Positions 24,170-30,837 of a DNA stretch of 30,837 bases are shown here, piece after piece (within the stretch, counting starts at the first letter, position 1; every line of letters starts with the position of its first letter). The translations under genes and the position numbers were made by a program. Location: assembly GCA_002404675.1 (NCBI GenBank), contig DHKE01000018.1, positions 1 through 30,837 on the forward strand, given 5' to 3'. The notes under the pieces are model-generated. The model made no database searches, had not been told where the DNA came from, and saw only the letters and a list, made by a program, of their open reading frames with translations. This DNA comes from Porphyromonadaceae bacterium UBA4702. Lineage in GTDB: Bacteria; Bacteroidota; Bacteroidia; Bacteroidales; Muribaculaceae.

Positions 24170-24658
24170 TTATTTTTTTGTTTGTGATTTGGCTGCCGCA
24201 TAGGCTTTCTGCCAGTCTGTATTAAGACAGAAAGGTGTGAGTTCTCCACCTTCGTTGATGTAGGACATCGTGGTTTCTTGGTCTTTGTCGTCAAACATAG
24301 GATTTGATACCGACGCGTCCATAAATAGCATAATTTTTTCCTTTCGTTTATCTTCGTTCATCTTTTTGCTCTTAAGAATTTCGTCGAAAAAGAGCGTAAT
24401 GAACTCTGAAAGATAATAAGCCTGCGTATCGAGAAAGGCAGAAGGGACGGAGTCAGTCTCTTCGAAAGCCTTTTTCTTCATATAGATAAGGGCTGTTCGT
24501 TTAAATTGTGCTATTTGGGTCTGTGTAAAGCTACTTGTGGGAGAGTTGACTATGCGTGTGGCGTTGTCAAGTACTATATTATATACGTCTTGTGCTCGCC
24601 CAGTAGCGAAGCAGCTTAACAGTAAGACAAGGGTTGCGAGGAAAAATTTGTTCTTCAT
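24170..24658 (-). CDS. Secreted protein of unknown function (162 aa)
   Basis: A 162-aa protein with a clear N-terminal signal peptide (MKNKFFLATLVLLLSCFATGRA, cleavage before QDVYN). The cysteine at 16 is followed by FATGRA and is not a convincing lipobox, so periplasmic export is likelier than lipoprotein anchoring. The mature part is mostly helical (YNIVLDNATRIVNSP, QIAQFKRTALIYMKKKAF, YYLSEFITLFFDEILKSKK). I recall similar unnamed proteins in Bacteroides and Prevotella but no function. It lies 52 bases after ruvC on the same strand. Confidence 0.75.
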   Translation of the reverse strand: MKNKFFLATLVLLLSCFATGRAQDVYNIVLDNATRIVNSPTSSFTQTQIAQFKRTALIYMKKKAFEETDSVPSAFLDTQAYYLSEFITLFFDEILKSKKMNEDKRKEKIMLFMDASVSNPMFDDKDQETTMSYINEGGELTPFCLNTDWQKAYAAAKSQTKK

Positions 24659-24710
24659 ACTGCGTCTGAGTATTGGTGTTTTGTAAATGAAGGGCTATTT
24701 GTCGCAGCGA

Positions 24711-25274
24711 CTAATGCACTCTGTCTGCATTTTGCTTTACAAAGGAAGCCCAAGAGTGAGGTACATTCTCATTTCGTTCTGGTCGTCCACTTTGTAGGAA
24801 GTGGCAATAAGCTGCGCCGAGGGCGTCGGTAGCATCGAAGAACGGAAGCATGCTTTCATTGGGAATATGAAGCATGCGCTGTAGCATGGCAGCCACTTGC
24901 TCTTTGCTCGCTTGCCCATTGCCCGTAATGGCTTGCTTTATCTTTAGAGGTGCGTATTCGTGGATCGGAACATCACGACTAATAGCCGCGGCAATCGCTA
25001 CTCCTTGAGCACGCCCCAACTTTAGCATGCTCTGTACATTCTTTCCAAAGAAGGGTGCCTCGATGGCCATCTCATCGGGTTTGAATGATTCGATGATGCC
25101 AAGAACACGCTCATAGATGCGCCCGAGCTTGAGGTACACGTCCTTACATTTCCTCAGATCTATCACGCCCATTGCTTCCATGGAAACCTTGCGACCACTG
25201 ATTTTGATGACACCATATCCAAGCACGTTTGTGCCAGGGTCAATGCCGAGAATTATCTTTTCAGGGATTGTCAT
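24711..25274 (-). CDS. ruvC: Holliday junction resolvase RuvC
   Basis: A 187-aa endonuclease that cuts Holliday junctions with RuvAB. The ATG at 25274 ([15 protein letters not shown]) is the family start; 42 upstream in-frame residues are rejected because they lie across the promoter. Catalytic acids are Asp12 (GIDPGT), Glu72 ([10 protein letters not shown]), Asp147 and Asp150 ([13 protein letters not shown]). [16 protein letters not shown] is the conserved helix region. A TATTTTTG -7 box ends only 5 bases from the start codon, so the transcript may be leaderless or nearly so. No ruvA or ruvB is nearby. Confidence 0.96.
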   Translation of the reverse strand: MTIPEKIILGIDPGTNVLGYGVIKISGRKVSMEAMGVIDLRKCKDVYLKLGRIYERVLGIIESFKPDEMAIEAPFFGKNVQSMLKLGRAQGVAIAAAISRDVPIHEYAPLKIKQAITGNGQASKEQVAAMLQRMLHIPNESMLPFFDATDALGAAYCHFLQSGRPERNENVPHSWASFVKQNADRVH

Positions 25275-25278
25275 AGTG

Positions 25279-25286
25279 CAAAAATA
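25279..25286 (-). promoter_or_regulatory. -7 box for ruvC, nearly abutting the start codon
   Basis: On the minus strand this reads TATTTTTG, matching TAnnTTTG, 4 bases before the ruvC ATG. If used, transcription would begin at or next to the ATG. No standard -33 element is evident. Confidence 0.4.
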
Positions 25287-25349
25287 CACAATGAAGAGCA
25301 AATCTAAGCATTTATTTCTGCAAAATTTTCCTATTCTAATATTAACTTG

Positions 25350-25357
25350 TATATTTG
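25350..25357 (+). promoter_or_regulatory. -7 box for the DUF1573 gene
   Basis: TATATTTG matches TAnnTTTG and lies 58 bases upstream of the ATG at 25416, within the region divergent from ruvC. The -33 position holds only a weak TTTTC. Confidence 0.55.
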
Positions 25358-25415
25358 CATCATGCAGTAATTTGCAAATTGAAGATTTACGCTTACACAA
25401 TAAACTAACAAAGCA

Positions 25416-25793
25416 ATGAAACGTTTATTATCTTTCCTCTTTGTCGCAATGGTCAGTACGATCATGATGGCTCAAGCTGTAATCAAATTCGAAAAGACTA
25501 CTATCGATTTTGGTACTTTCAATGAGAATAAAGTGCAGGTAGGAAGTTTTGTATTTACCAACACAGGTGATAAGCCTTTGGTAATCCAACAGGCTTATGG
25601 GTCGTGTGGATGCACTGTTGCTACTCCTCCTAAGGATCCTATTGCTCCAGGTGCAAAGGGTGTAATAAAGGTGTCATACAACGGCAAAGGAAAGTTTAAA
25701 GGCTTCTTCAAAAAAGCCATAACAGTCCGTTCAAATGCATCTAACTCTATCGTACGTGTCTATCTGCAGGGCAATATGCTTGTAGATGAGTAG
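25416..25793 (+). CDS. Secreted DUF1573 family protein
   Basis: A 125-aa protein with a signal peptide ([21 protein letters not shown]) and one DUF1573 domain, an immunoglobulin-like beta-sandwich common in Bacteroidota. The family hallmarks are [38 protein letters not shown] with the SCGC pair, and [21 protein letters not shown]. The molecular role of the family is not established. It is divergent from ruvC and lies 83 bases before the sugar nucleotidyltransferase gene. Confidence 0.93.
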   Translation: MKRLLSFLFVAMVSTIMMAQAVIKFEKTTIDFGTFNENKVQVGSFVFTNTGDKPLVIQQAYGSCGCTVATPPKDPIAPGAKGVIKVSYNGKGKFKGFFKKAITVRSNASNSIVRVYLQGNMLVDE

Positions 25794-25876
25794 TAGAGGA
25801 CGCCTCCAATCCACTTATCCCTTTTCAGTACGGGATAAAATAAATAGAACCATTTCCATTATTATACGTACAGTAT

Positions 25877-26932
25877 ATGAATAGCAATAACTATCTTGTC
25901 GTTTTGGCTGGAGGAGTCGGAAGTAGATTCTGGCCAGTTAGTAGTGAGTCTTTACCCAAGCAGTTTCTTGATATATTGGGCTGTGGACGCACTTTGATTC
26001 AGCTTACTTTGGATCGCTTCAAGGGCCTCATTCCGATTGAAAACGTTTGGGTGGTTACCTCAGAAGATTATAGGCATATCGTGGAACAACAACTCCCCGA
26101 TATGCCTAAGCAGAACATATTGTGCGAACCTTGTCGTCGGAACACTGCTCCGTGCATTTGCTACGTAAGTTGGAAAATAAAGAAGCAAAATGCAAAAGCT
26201 AACATTGTAGTGTCGCCTGCCGACCATGTAGTAATGGATAAGCAAAGTTTCCAAGAAGCGGTAGATGACTCCTTATCGTTTGCTGCTGAGACGGATGCTG
26301 TGGTGACGATAGGCCTAAAGCCAACTCGCCCTGAGACCGGCTATGGATATATCAAAGCTGATCTGAGTTACTCTTCTTCGCGTAAGCAAAATATCTTCCG
26401 TGTGGATGAATTTAAGGAGAAACCGACACTTGAAGTGGCAGAGGAGTATGTGAAGCATTCCAATTATTTATGGAATTCTGGCATATTTATATGGAATGTT
26501 AATACCATTATCAATGCTTTCCGTGTATACGAGCCTCAGATTTCCGAAATCTTTGAGGATTTGCTTCCGGTATATGATACAGAGCAGGAGCAAAAGGCCA
26601 TAGATGAGGCTTATCCTAAGTGTGAGAACATTTCGGTGGATTATGCCATTCTTGAGAAAGCAGAAGAAATATTCGTATTCCCAGCATCCTTCGCATGGAG
26701 TGATTTAGGCACATGGAACTCTCTTAGAGAGCAGTCGGAAAAGGATCAATATGGCAATGTAAGCATAGGTGATAATATAAAGCTCTTTGATACTTACAAC
26801 ACGATTGTTCACGCCTGTGGTAAAAAGGCCGTCGTAGTAGAGGGCCTTGATGGTTACGTAGTGGCAGAGAAAGATGACAAACTGCTTATCTGCAAGCTCT
26901 CTGAAGAACAGCGCATTAAGTTGTTTCATTAA
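25877..26932 (+). CDS. manC: Mannose-1-phosphate guanylyltransferase
   Basis: A 351-aa nucleotidyltransferase making GDP-mannose from mannose-1-phosphate and GTP, for capsule, lipopolysaccharide or glycan synthesis. The pyrophosphorylase signature AGGVGSRFWPVSSESLPKQF occupies residues 11-30, VVSPADHVV gives the metal/nucleotide aspartate, and FKEKPTLEVAEEY and WNSGIFIWN are typical of ManC. FAWSDLGTWNSL closes the catalytic domain. It lacks the extra C-terminal isomerase (cupin) domain of bifunctional ManC/AlgA enzymes. No other GDP-sugar genes are adjacent. Confidence 0.94.
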   Translation: MNSNNYLVVLAGGVGSRFWPVSSESLPKQFLDILGCGRTLIQLTLDRFKGLIPIENVWVVTSEDYRHIVEQQLPDMPKQNILCEPCRRNTAPCICYVSWKIKKQNAKANIVVSPADHVVMDKQSFQEAVDDSLSFAAETDAVVTIGLKPTRPETGYGYIKADLSYSSSRKQNIFRVDEFKEKPTLEVAEEYVKHSNYLWNSGIFIWNVNTIINAFRVYEPQISEIFEDLLPVYDTEQEQKAIDEAYPKCENISVDYAILEKAEEIFVFPASFAWSDLGTWNSLREQSEKDQYGNVSIGDNIKLFDTYNTIVHACGKKAVVVEGLDGYVVAEKDDKLLICKLSEEQRIKLFH

Positions 26933-27116
26933 TTTGCCTGTTGAAAATTCTTGAGGGGGTTATAAGTAGATCCGTCGTGAAGAAGAGAACGTGAAGATCG
27001 CTTGAATAATGTAAAGCCGATAATCCACTATTAGTTACCTATCTCGTTAGCATATACAGGGAAAACTTTATAACTCCATAATATCAGAATTTCAAACCTC
27101 AACATAGAGAGGAAGA

Positions 27117-28136
27117 ATGTTTTCAAGTACAATCTTAACATGGTATGCGCAGCACAAGCGTGACTTGCCGTGGCGAAATATCTCCGATCCATATAAAATA
27201 TGGGTGTCGGAGATTATTTTGCAACAGACTCGTATTATTCAAGGGTATGATTACTATGTGCGTTTTATAACAGCCTTTCCTACTGTAGAGTCATTGGCAG
27301 ACGCAGAGGAGGATGAGGTAATGCGCCTTTGGCAAGGATTGGGATATTATAGTCGAGCTCGCAATATGCATGCGGCAGCCAAACAGATTGTGGATGCAGA
27401 AGGGTTTCCTACGACGTATCAAGGTGTAAGAGCTTTAAAGGGTGTGGGAGACTATACGGCAGCAGCCATATGTTCTTTTGCCTATCACTTGCCCTATGCA
27501 GTAGTCGACGGAAACGTGTACAGAGTGCTGAGCAGATATTTCGATATTGATGTCCCAATCGACACCACTAAAGGAAAAAAATATTATGCAGAGCTTGCAC
27601 AGTCCTTGCTTCCTAAACACAATGCTCATGATTATAATCAAGGACTGATGGATTTTGGAGCTACTCAATGTGTGCCCACCAATCCAGATTGTGAGCATTG
27701 TCCATTAGTGGAATCGTGTGCAGCATTGGCTCATGATGTGGTGGAAGAGCGTCCTGTGAAAACGCATCGAGTGAAAGTGCGTGAGCGCTTCTTCGTCTCC
27801 GTCAAAGTCGTTACTCCCAATGGCGTGTGGATTCATAAGCGAAAGAATAATGACATATGGCGTGGTCTGTATGAATATGTGCTGTTAGAATTCCAGCAAG
27901 CGCCGAATTTCTTACAATTGGAAAAGGCGGCTTTAGCGCATCATCTGCCCAAAGGAGGTACGTGGTCCGTTGTCAAAGAAAAGGTGCGCCATGTACTGAC
28001 TCATCAGGTGCTATGGACGGATTTCTATCAGTTGGATTATAGTGAGAATATCCCTTTATTCCCTCAATATATATTAGTAAAGGAAGATCAATTAGCTGAT
28101 TATGCTATGCCGCAGTTGCTTCAAAATAGATATTAG
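27117..28136 (+). CDS. mutY: A/G-specific adenine DNA glycosylase
   Basis: A 339-aa base-excision enzyme that removes adenine mispaired with 8-oxoguanine. The catalytic pair is Glu32 (SEIILQQTR) and Asp131 (AVVDGNVYR). The helix-hairpin-helix is LKGVGDYTAAAICSFA (107-122). Four cysteines at 185, 192, 195 and 201 show the C-x6-C-x2-C-x5-C iron-sulfur cluster. A C-terminal NUDIX-like domain (about 225-335) for 8-oxoguanine recognition follows. GAGAGGAAG lies just before the ATG. The 184-base gap after manC holds nothing I recognise. Confidence 0.97.
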   Translation: MFSSTILTWYAQHKRDLPWRNISDPYKIWVSEIILQQTRIIQGYDYYVRFITAFPTVESLADAEEDEVMRLWQGLGYYSRARNMHAAAKQIVDAEGFPTTYQGVRALKGVGDYTAAAICSFAYHLPYAVVDGNVYRVLSRYFDIDVPIDTTKGKKYYAELAQSLLPKHNAHDYNQGLMDFGATQCVPTNPDCEHCPLVESCAALAHDVVEERPVKTHRVKVRERFFVSVKVVTPNGVWIHKRKNNDIWRGLYEYVLLEFQQAPNFLQLEKAALAHHLPKGGTWSVVKEKVRHVLTHQVLWTDFYQLDYSENIPLFPQYILVKEDQLADYAMPQLLQNRY

Positions 28137-28226
28137 AGAGGCACAGGCATATAAGGCATAAATACAGAAAATCTTCTTTCTATCGAATCAAAAAAATAGC
28201 ATAACAATACTCAATAACCAATCAAT

Positions 28227-29651
28227 ATGGCTCGTAAACGCAAACCCTTACCCATTCTGGAGAATGTGACCATCACGGATGTTGCAGCAGAAGGAAAGGC
28301 TATAGCTAAAATAGATAATCTTGTAATTTTCGTCCCCTATGTAGTTCCGGGTGATGTAGTTGACTTGCAAATACGTCGTAAGAAGCACAGCTATGCTGAG
28401 GCAGAAGCCATACGCTTTCATAAGTATTCGGAGAAGCGAGTAAAGCCATTCTGCCAGCACTTTGGTGTGTGTGGTGGATGTAAATGGCAATGTCTTTCAT
28501 ACGAAGATCAGATACACTATAAGCAAAAGCAGATTGTGGACAATCTGACACGCATAGGAAAGGTAGAATTGCCCGAAATCAGTCCCATATTAGGAAGTAA
28601 GCATCAGACGCATTACCGCAACAAACTGGAGTTTGGCTTTTCAAATAAGCGTTGGCTTACCGCAGAAGAAGTAGCATCGGGCAAGAAGTTCGATGTGATG
28701 GATGCAGTAGGATTTCACATACCTGGCGCATTTGATAAGATTCTTGACATAGAGTGTTGTCACTTGATGGACGATATCAATAATCGCCTTCGTAATGGTA
28801 TTAGAGCGTTTGCTTTGGATCATCATCTCAGTTTCTACGATATCAGAGGTGGTCACGGATTACTGCGCAATATGATGATACGCACGTCGGCCACTCATGA
28901 GATTATGCTTCTTATGCAATTCTGCATCCATTCAGAGGAAGAGCGGGAACAAGCCATGTCGGTGATGGAATATATCAAGACCTCTTTCCCTGAGGTAACC
29001 TCTTTGCTTTGGGTAAATAATCTAAAGTGTAACGATACGATAGGTGATCTTGACATTCAGACTTATCACGGCACGGATTTTATCTATGAAATAATGGAAG
29101 ATTTGCGCTTTAAAGTCGGCCCCAAGAGTTTCTATCAGACCAATACGGAGCAAGCTTACGAACTTTATAAAGTAGCACGCCATTTTGCTGGTCTAACTGG
29201 TACCGAACTCGTATACGACCTCTACACTGGCACAGGAACTATTGCTAACTTTGTAGCTCATCAAGCCAAGCAAGTGATCGGTATAGAATATGTGCCCGAA
29301 GCTATAGAAGATGCGAAAGTTAATTCGCAAATCAATCATTTGGATAATACGCTATTCTATGCGGGCGATATGAAGGATATTCTTAATCAAGACTTCATCG
29401 AAACTCATGGACGTCCTGATGTAATAATTACGGATCCTCCTCGTGCAGGTATGCATACCGATGTAATTAATACCATACTTTTTGCTGCTCCAAAGCGAAT
29501 TGTCTACGTCAGTTGTAATCCCGCCACTCAAGCGCGTGATCTACAGTTGCTCGATGCAGACTATAAGGTCATGGCCGTGCAGCCCGTTGATATGTTTCCA
29601 CAGACTCACCATGTAGAAAATGTGGTGCTGCTCGAACGCAGACAGAAATAA
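28227..29651 (+). CDS. rlmD: RlmD/TrmA-family 23S rRNA (uracil-5-)-methyltransferase
   Basis: A 474-aa RNA m5U methyltransferase. An N-terminal TRAM domain (about 10-65) is followed by an iron-sulfur motif Cys76, Cys82, Cys85 with a later cysteine at 177/178. The SAM-dependent catalytic domain has YDLYTGTGTIANF, ITDPPRAGMH and the nucleophile Cys430 in VSCNPATQARDL, then the base HHVENVVLLER. The TRAM plus cluster layout fits RlmD (m5U1939), but Bacteroidota can carry several paralogues, including RlmCD-like types, so the exact target uridine is not certain. It is followed after 11 bases by a 230-aa unknown gene. Confidence 0.92.
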   Translation: MARKRKPLPILENVTITDVAAEGKAIAKIDNLVIFVPYVVPGDVVDLQIRRKKHSYAEAEAIRFHKYSEKRVKPFCQHFGVCGGCKWQCLSYEDQIHYKQKQIVDNLTRIGKVELPEISPILGSKHQTHYRNKLEFGFSNKRWLTAEEVASGKKFDVMDAVGFHIPGAFDKILDIECCHLMDDINNRLRNGIRAFALDHHLSFYDIRGGHGLLRNMMIRTSATHEIMLLMQFCIHSEEEREQAMSVMEYIKTSFPEVTSLLWVNNLKCNDTIGDLDIQTYHGTDFIYEIMEDLRFKVGPKSFYQTNTEQAYELYKVARHFAGLTGTELVYDLYTGTGTIANFVAHQAKQVIGIEYVPEAIEDAKVNSQINHLDNTLFYAGDMKDILNQDFIETHGRPDVIITDPPRAGMHTDVINTILFAAPKRIVYVSCNPATQARDLQLLDADYKVMAVQPVDMFPQTHHVENVVLLERRQK

Positions 29652-29662
29652 AACTTTCAGGC

Positions 29663-30355
29663 ATGATCACGGTACATCGGCACAATCCTTTGCTACGAGG
29701 CAAATTGATGGCGTTTCAGCAGTCGGGTGATGCTCATGCTATGGCTCGATTCCTATCAGAACTCTCTGTGTCCGATTTTCGAACCGCGGGCTATTTGCTA
29801 TCGGAGGAAGTCCTTCCCGCAGCATCGGAACGTACTTACTGGGCTTTCTTCGTACAGATCGTTCCTCTGCATCCTAAAGCTTATTTGGGTACATTCTTAA
29901 AAGCCGCTGTCAGCATGTATCGTAAGCAGCTGCTGTCGCTTTCTGTTGAGGCTTTGCAGAAGTTCGCTATGCAGTGCACGCCTATAGATCGCAAGAAGTT
30001 GCTCGAAACGCTCTTGCCCGTAATGCGCTCTTCAGAAGAGGTGGCTACGCTTATCAATGTGTTTTGTCCAGAAGAGACCGACGCTTCGCTTATCTATCTT
30101 ATCAAAGCTCATACTCCGCAGACTTACTATCAGCTCTTTCAGCGAATGAAGAAGGTTGATGCGCAAAAGGTTCGCTCGTGCGTGATTTCGCTTATGAAGC
30201 ATAATGATGCACTATCATTTAATATGGCAAGTCTTGTGAAGAGATACTTTGATTTACCCAACGTGCCAGGTACATTCTCCTTGCAGGTCAACGACTATGA
30301 ACTCAGTCGGTTAGATCAAGGGTATGAATCTTTCGCCAAAATGCTTAAGCGGTGA
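29663..30355 (+). CDS. Helical protein of unknown function (230 aa)
   Basis: I do not recognise this family. The 230 residues are rich in helix-forming sequence (LSVEALQKFAMQC, IDRKKLLETLLPVM, TYYQLFQRMKKVDAQKVRSC), with no signal peptide or membrane span. Several segments of similar size suggest a helical repeat fold. It begins 11 bases after the rRNA methyltransferase gene and probably shares its transcript, which might hint at a ribosome or RNA link. Confidence 0.78.
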   Translation: MITVHRHNPLLRGKLMAFQQSGDAHAMARFLSELSVSDFRTAGYLLSEEVLPAASERTYWAFFVQIVPLHPKAYLGTFLKAAVSMYRKQLLSLSVEALQKFAMQCTPIDRKKLLETLLPVMRSSEEVATLINVFCPEETDASLIYLIKAHTPQTYYQLFQRMKKVDAQKVRSCVISLMKHNDALSFNMASLVKRYFDLPNVPGTFSLQVNDYELSRLDQGYESFAKMLKR

Positions 30356-30430
30356 AACTCGAAAGAACGCGATCGATCAATATATGAACTATCAATTCGC
30401 AATTTAAAATTGCCTATACTCTCAATAACA

Positions 30431-30837
30431 ATGAAACAAATTTTACCTGTAATTGCAGCGACCTTCTTGCTTTCCATGCCTATGGTAGCTAGAAAATCCA
30501 ATCCTAAGTCGCCTGCAGCCACAGTCCAACCAGCAAGTGTCACTCAGAAAGGACTATTCACGGTGACAAAGACTGGTACGGACTATTATTTCTCTATTCC
30601 CGACTCTTTGCTCGGCAGAGAGATGCTTGTTACGGTACGTTTTACCTCAACTCCTGCTGGTACAGGAAAGTACGGAGGCGAAATGGCCAATGAACAGACC
30701 GTCTATTTTGAAAAATCTCCTGACGGAAAACTCCAAATGCGTTCGCGCTTGCTCATCAATAAGGCCGACTCTGTAGATAAAATCAATCGTGCCATCGTGA
30801 TAAGCAACGAAGACCCTATTATTGCATCGCTCAAAGT
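30431..30837 (+). CDS. Secreted zinc-dependent metalloprotease (DUF5118/DUF5117 type), N-terminal part
   Basis: The first 135 codons of a gene cut off by the window end. The signal peptide is MKQILPVIAATFLLSMPMVA. After a short linker the text GLFTVTKTGTDYYFSIPDSL, LGREMLVTVRF, KYGGEMANEQTVYFEKSPDG and NRAIVISNEDPI matches the N-terminal DUF5118 region of large (~800-aa) Bacteroidota metalloproteases. The HExxH zinc site would be beyond the window. The 75-base gap before it contains a small palindrome (30399-30413) of no clear function. Confidence 0.82.
   Translation, partial: MKQILPVIAATFLLSMPMVARKSNPKSPAATVQPASVTQKGLFTVTKTGTDYYFSIPDSLLGREMLVTVRFTSTPAGTGKYGGEMANEQTVYFEKSPDGKLQMRSRLLINKADSVDKINRAIVISNEDPIIASLK

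Noticed and set aside
24142..24294. Extension of the 109-aa gene to 160 residues
   Set aside because: It overlaps the end of the secreted 162-aa gene and reads as low-complexity lysine-rich noise.
25815..25838. TTATCCC/GGGATAA hairpin after the DUF1573 gene as a terminator
   Set aside because: The stem is 7 bp and AT-containing, and is followed by A-rich sequence rather than a T-run.
1..30837. CRISPR arrays, tRNA or rRNA genes
   Set aside because: No regularly spaced repeats, and no tRNA-like or rRNA-like conserved segments were seen on either strand.

Overview
The window looks like Bacteroidota, order Bacteroidales. The evidence is several TAnnTTTG-type -7 promoter boxes, a TonB-dependent receptor with an N-terminal carboxypeptidase-like regulatory domain, a secreted DUF1573 protein, a DUF5118/DUF5117-type metalloprotease start, and little dependence on Shine-Dalgarno sites. 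No rRNA, tRNA, CRISPR array, transposase or integrase was found. No stretch over 300 bases lacks a gene.

Positions 1 to about 21.8 kb are GC-rich (38 of 60 G/C by hand count at 10501-10560), in a style that would fit a Muribaculaceae-like genome. The layout is: rlmH (-); an overlapping nadC-aguA-aguB operon (+) for NAD and putrescine synthesis; a two-gene AT-rich insert (18 of 60 G/C at 4681-4740) carrying an HNH nuclease and an unrecognised 279-aa protein; a 485-aa HEAT-like protein (-); a ~500-aa glutamine synthetase (+). Next comes a complete glycine cleavage cluster on the minus strand (gcvT-gcvH-gcvPA-gcvPB-lpd), with a split P protein and its own lipoamide dehydrogenase. It is followed by an alkylation-repair pair (tag plus an MGMT-family protein), a periplasmic DegP/HtrA protease (+), and a minus-strand run ygiQ-ftsE-recR-GNAT-TonB receptor.

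From about 21.85 kb to the end, the composition drops to mid-40s percent GC and codon choice changes. The switch falls inside the ygiQ coding sequence, near a conserved FFFWYKPE stretch. This block holds most of ygiQ, two unnamed small proteins, ruvC, a DUF1573 protein, a mannose-1-phosphate guanylyltransferase, mutY, an RlmD-type rRNA methyltransferase, a 230-aa unknown and the first part of a metalloprotease. The junction is either a chimeric contig or a homologous-recombination breakpoint between two Bacteroidales lineages.

The best candidate for something undescribed is the AT-rich HNH plus unknown-protein module at about 3.43-5.02 kb. It is bracketed by two copies of the last codons of aguB that differ only at synonymous positions. 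This is what targeted insertion into, and restoration of, a gene 3' end would leave behind. No recombinase is encoded in the insert.
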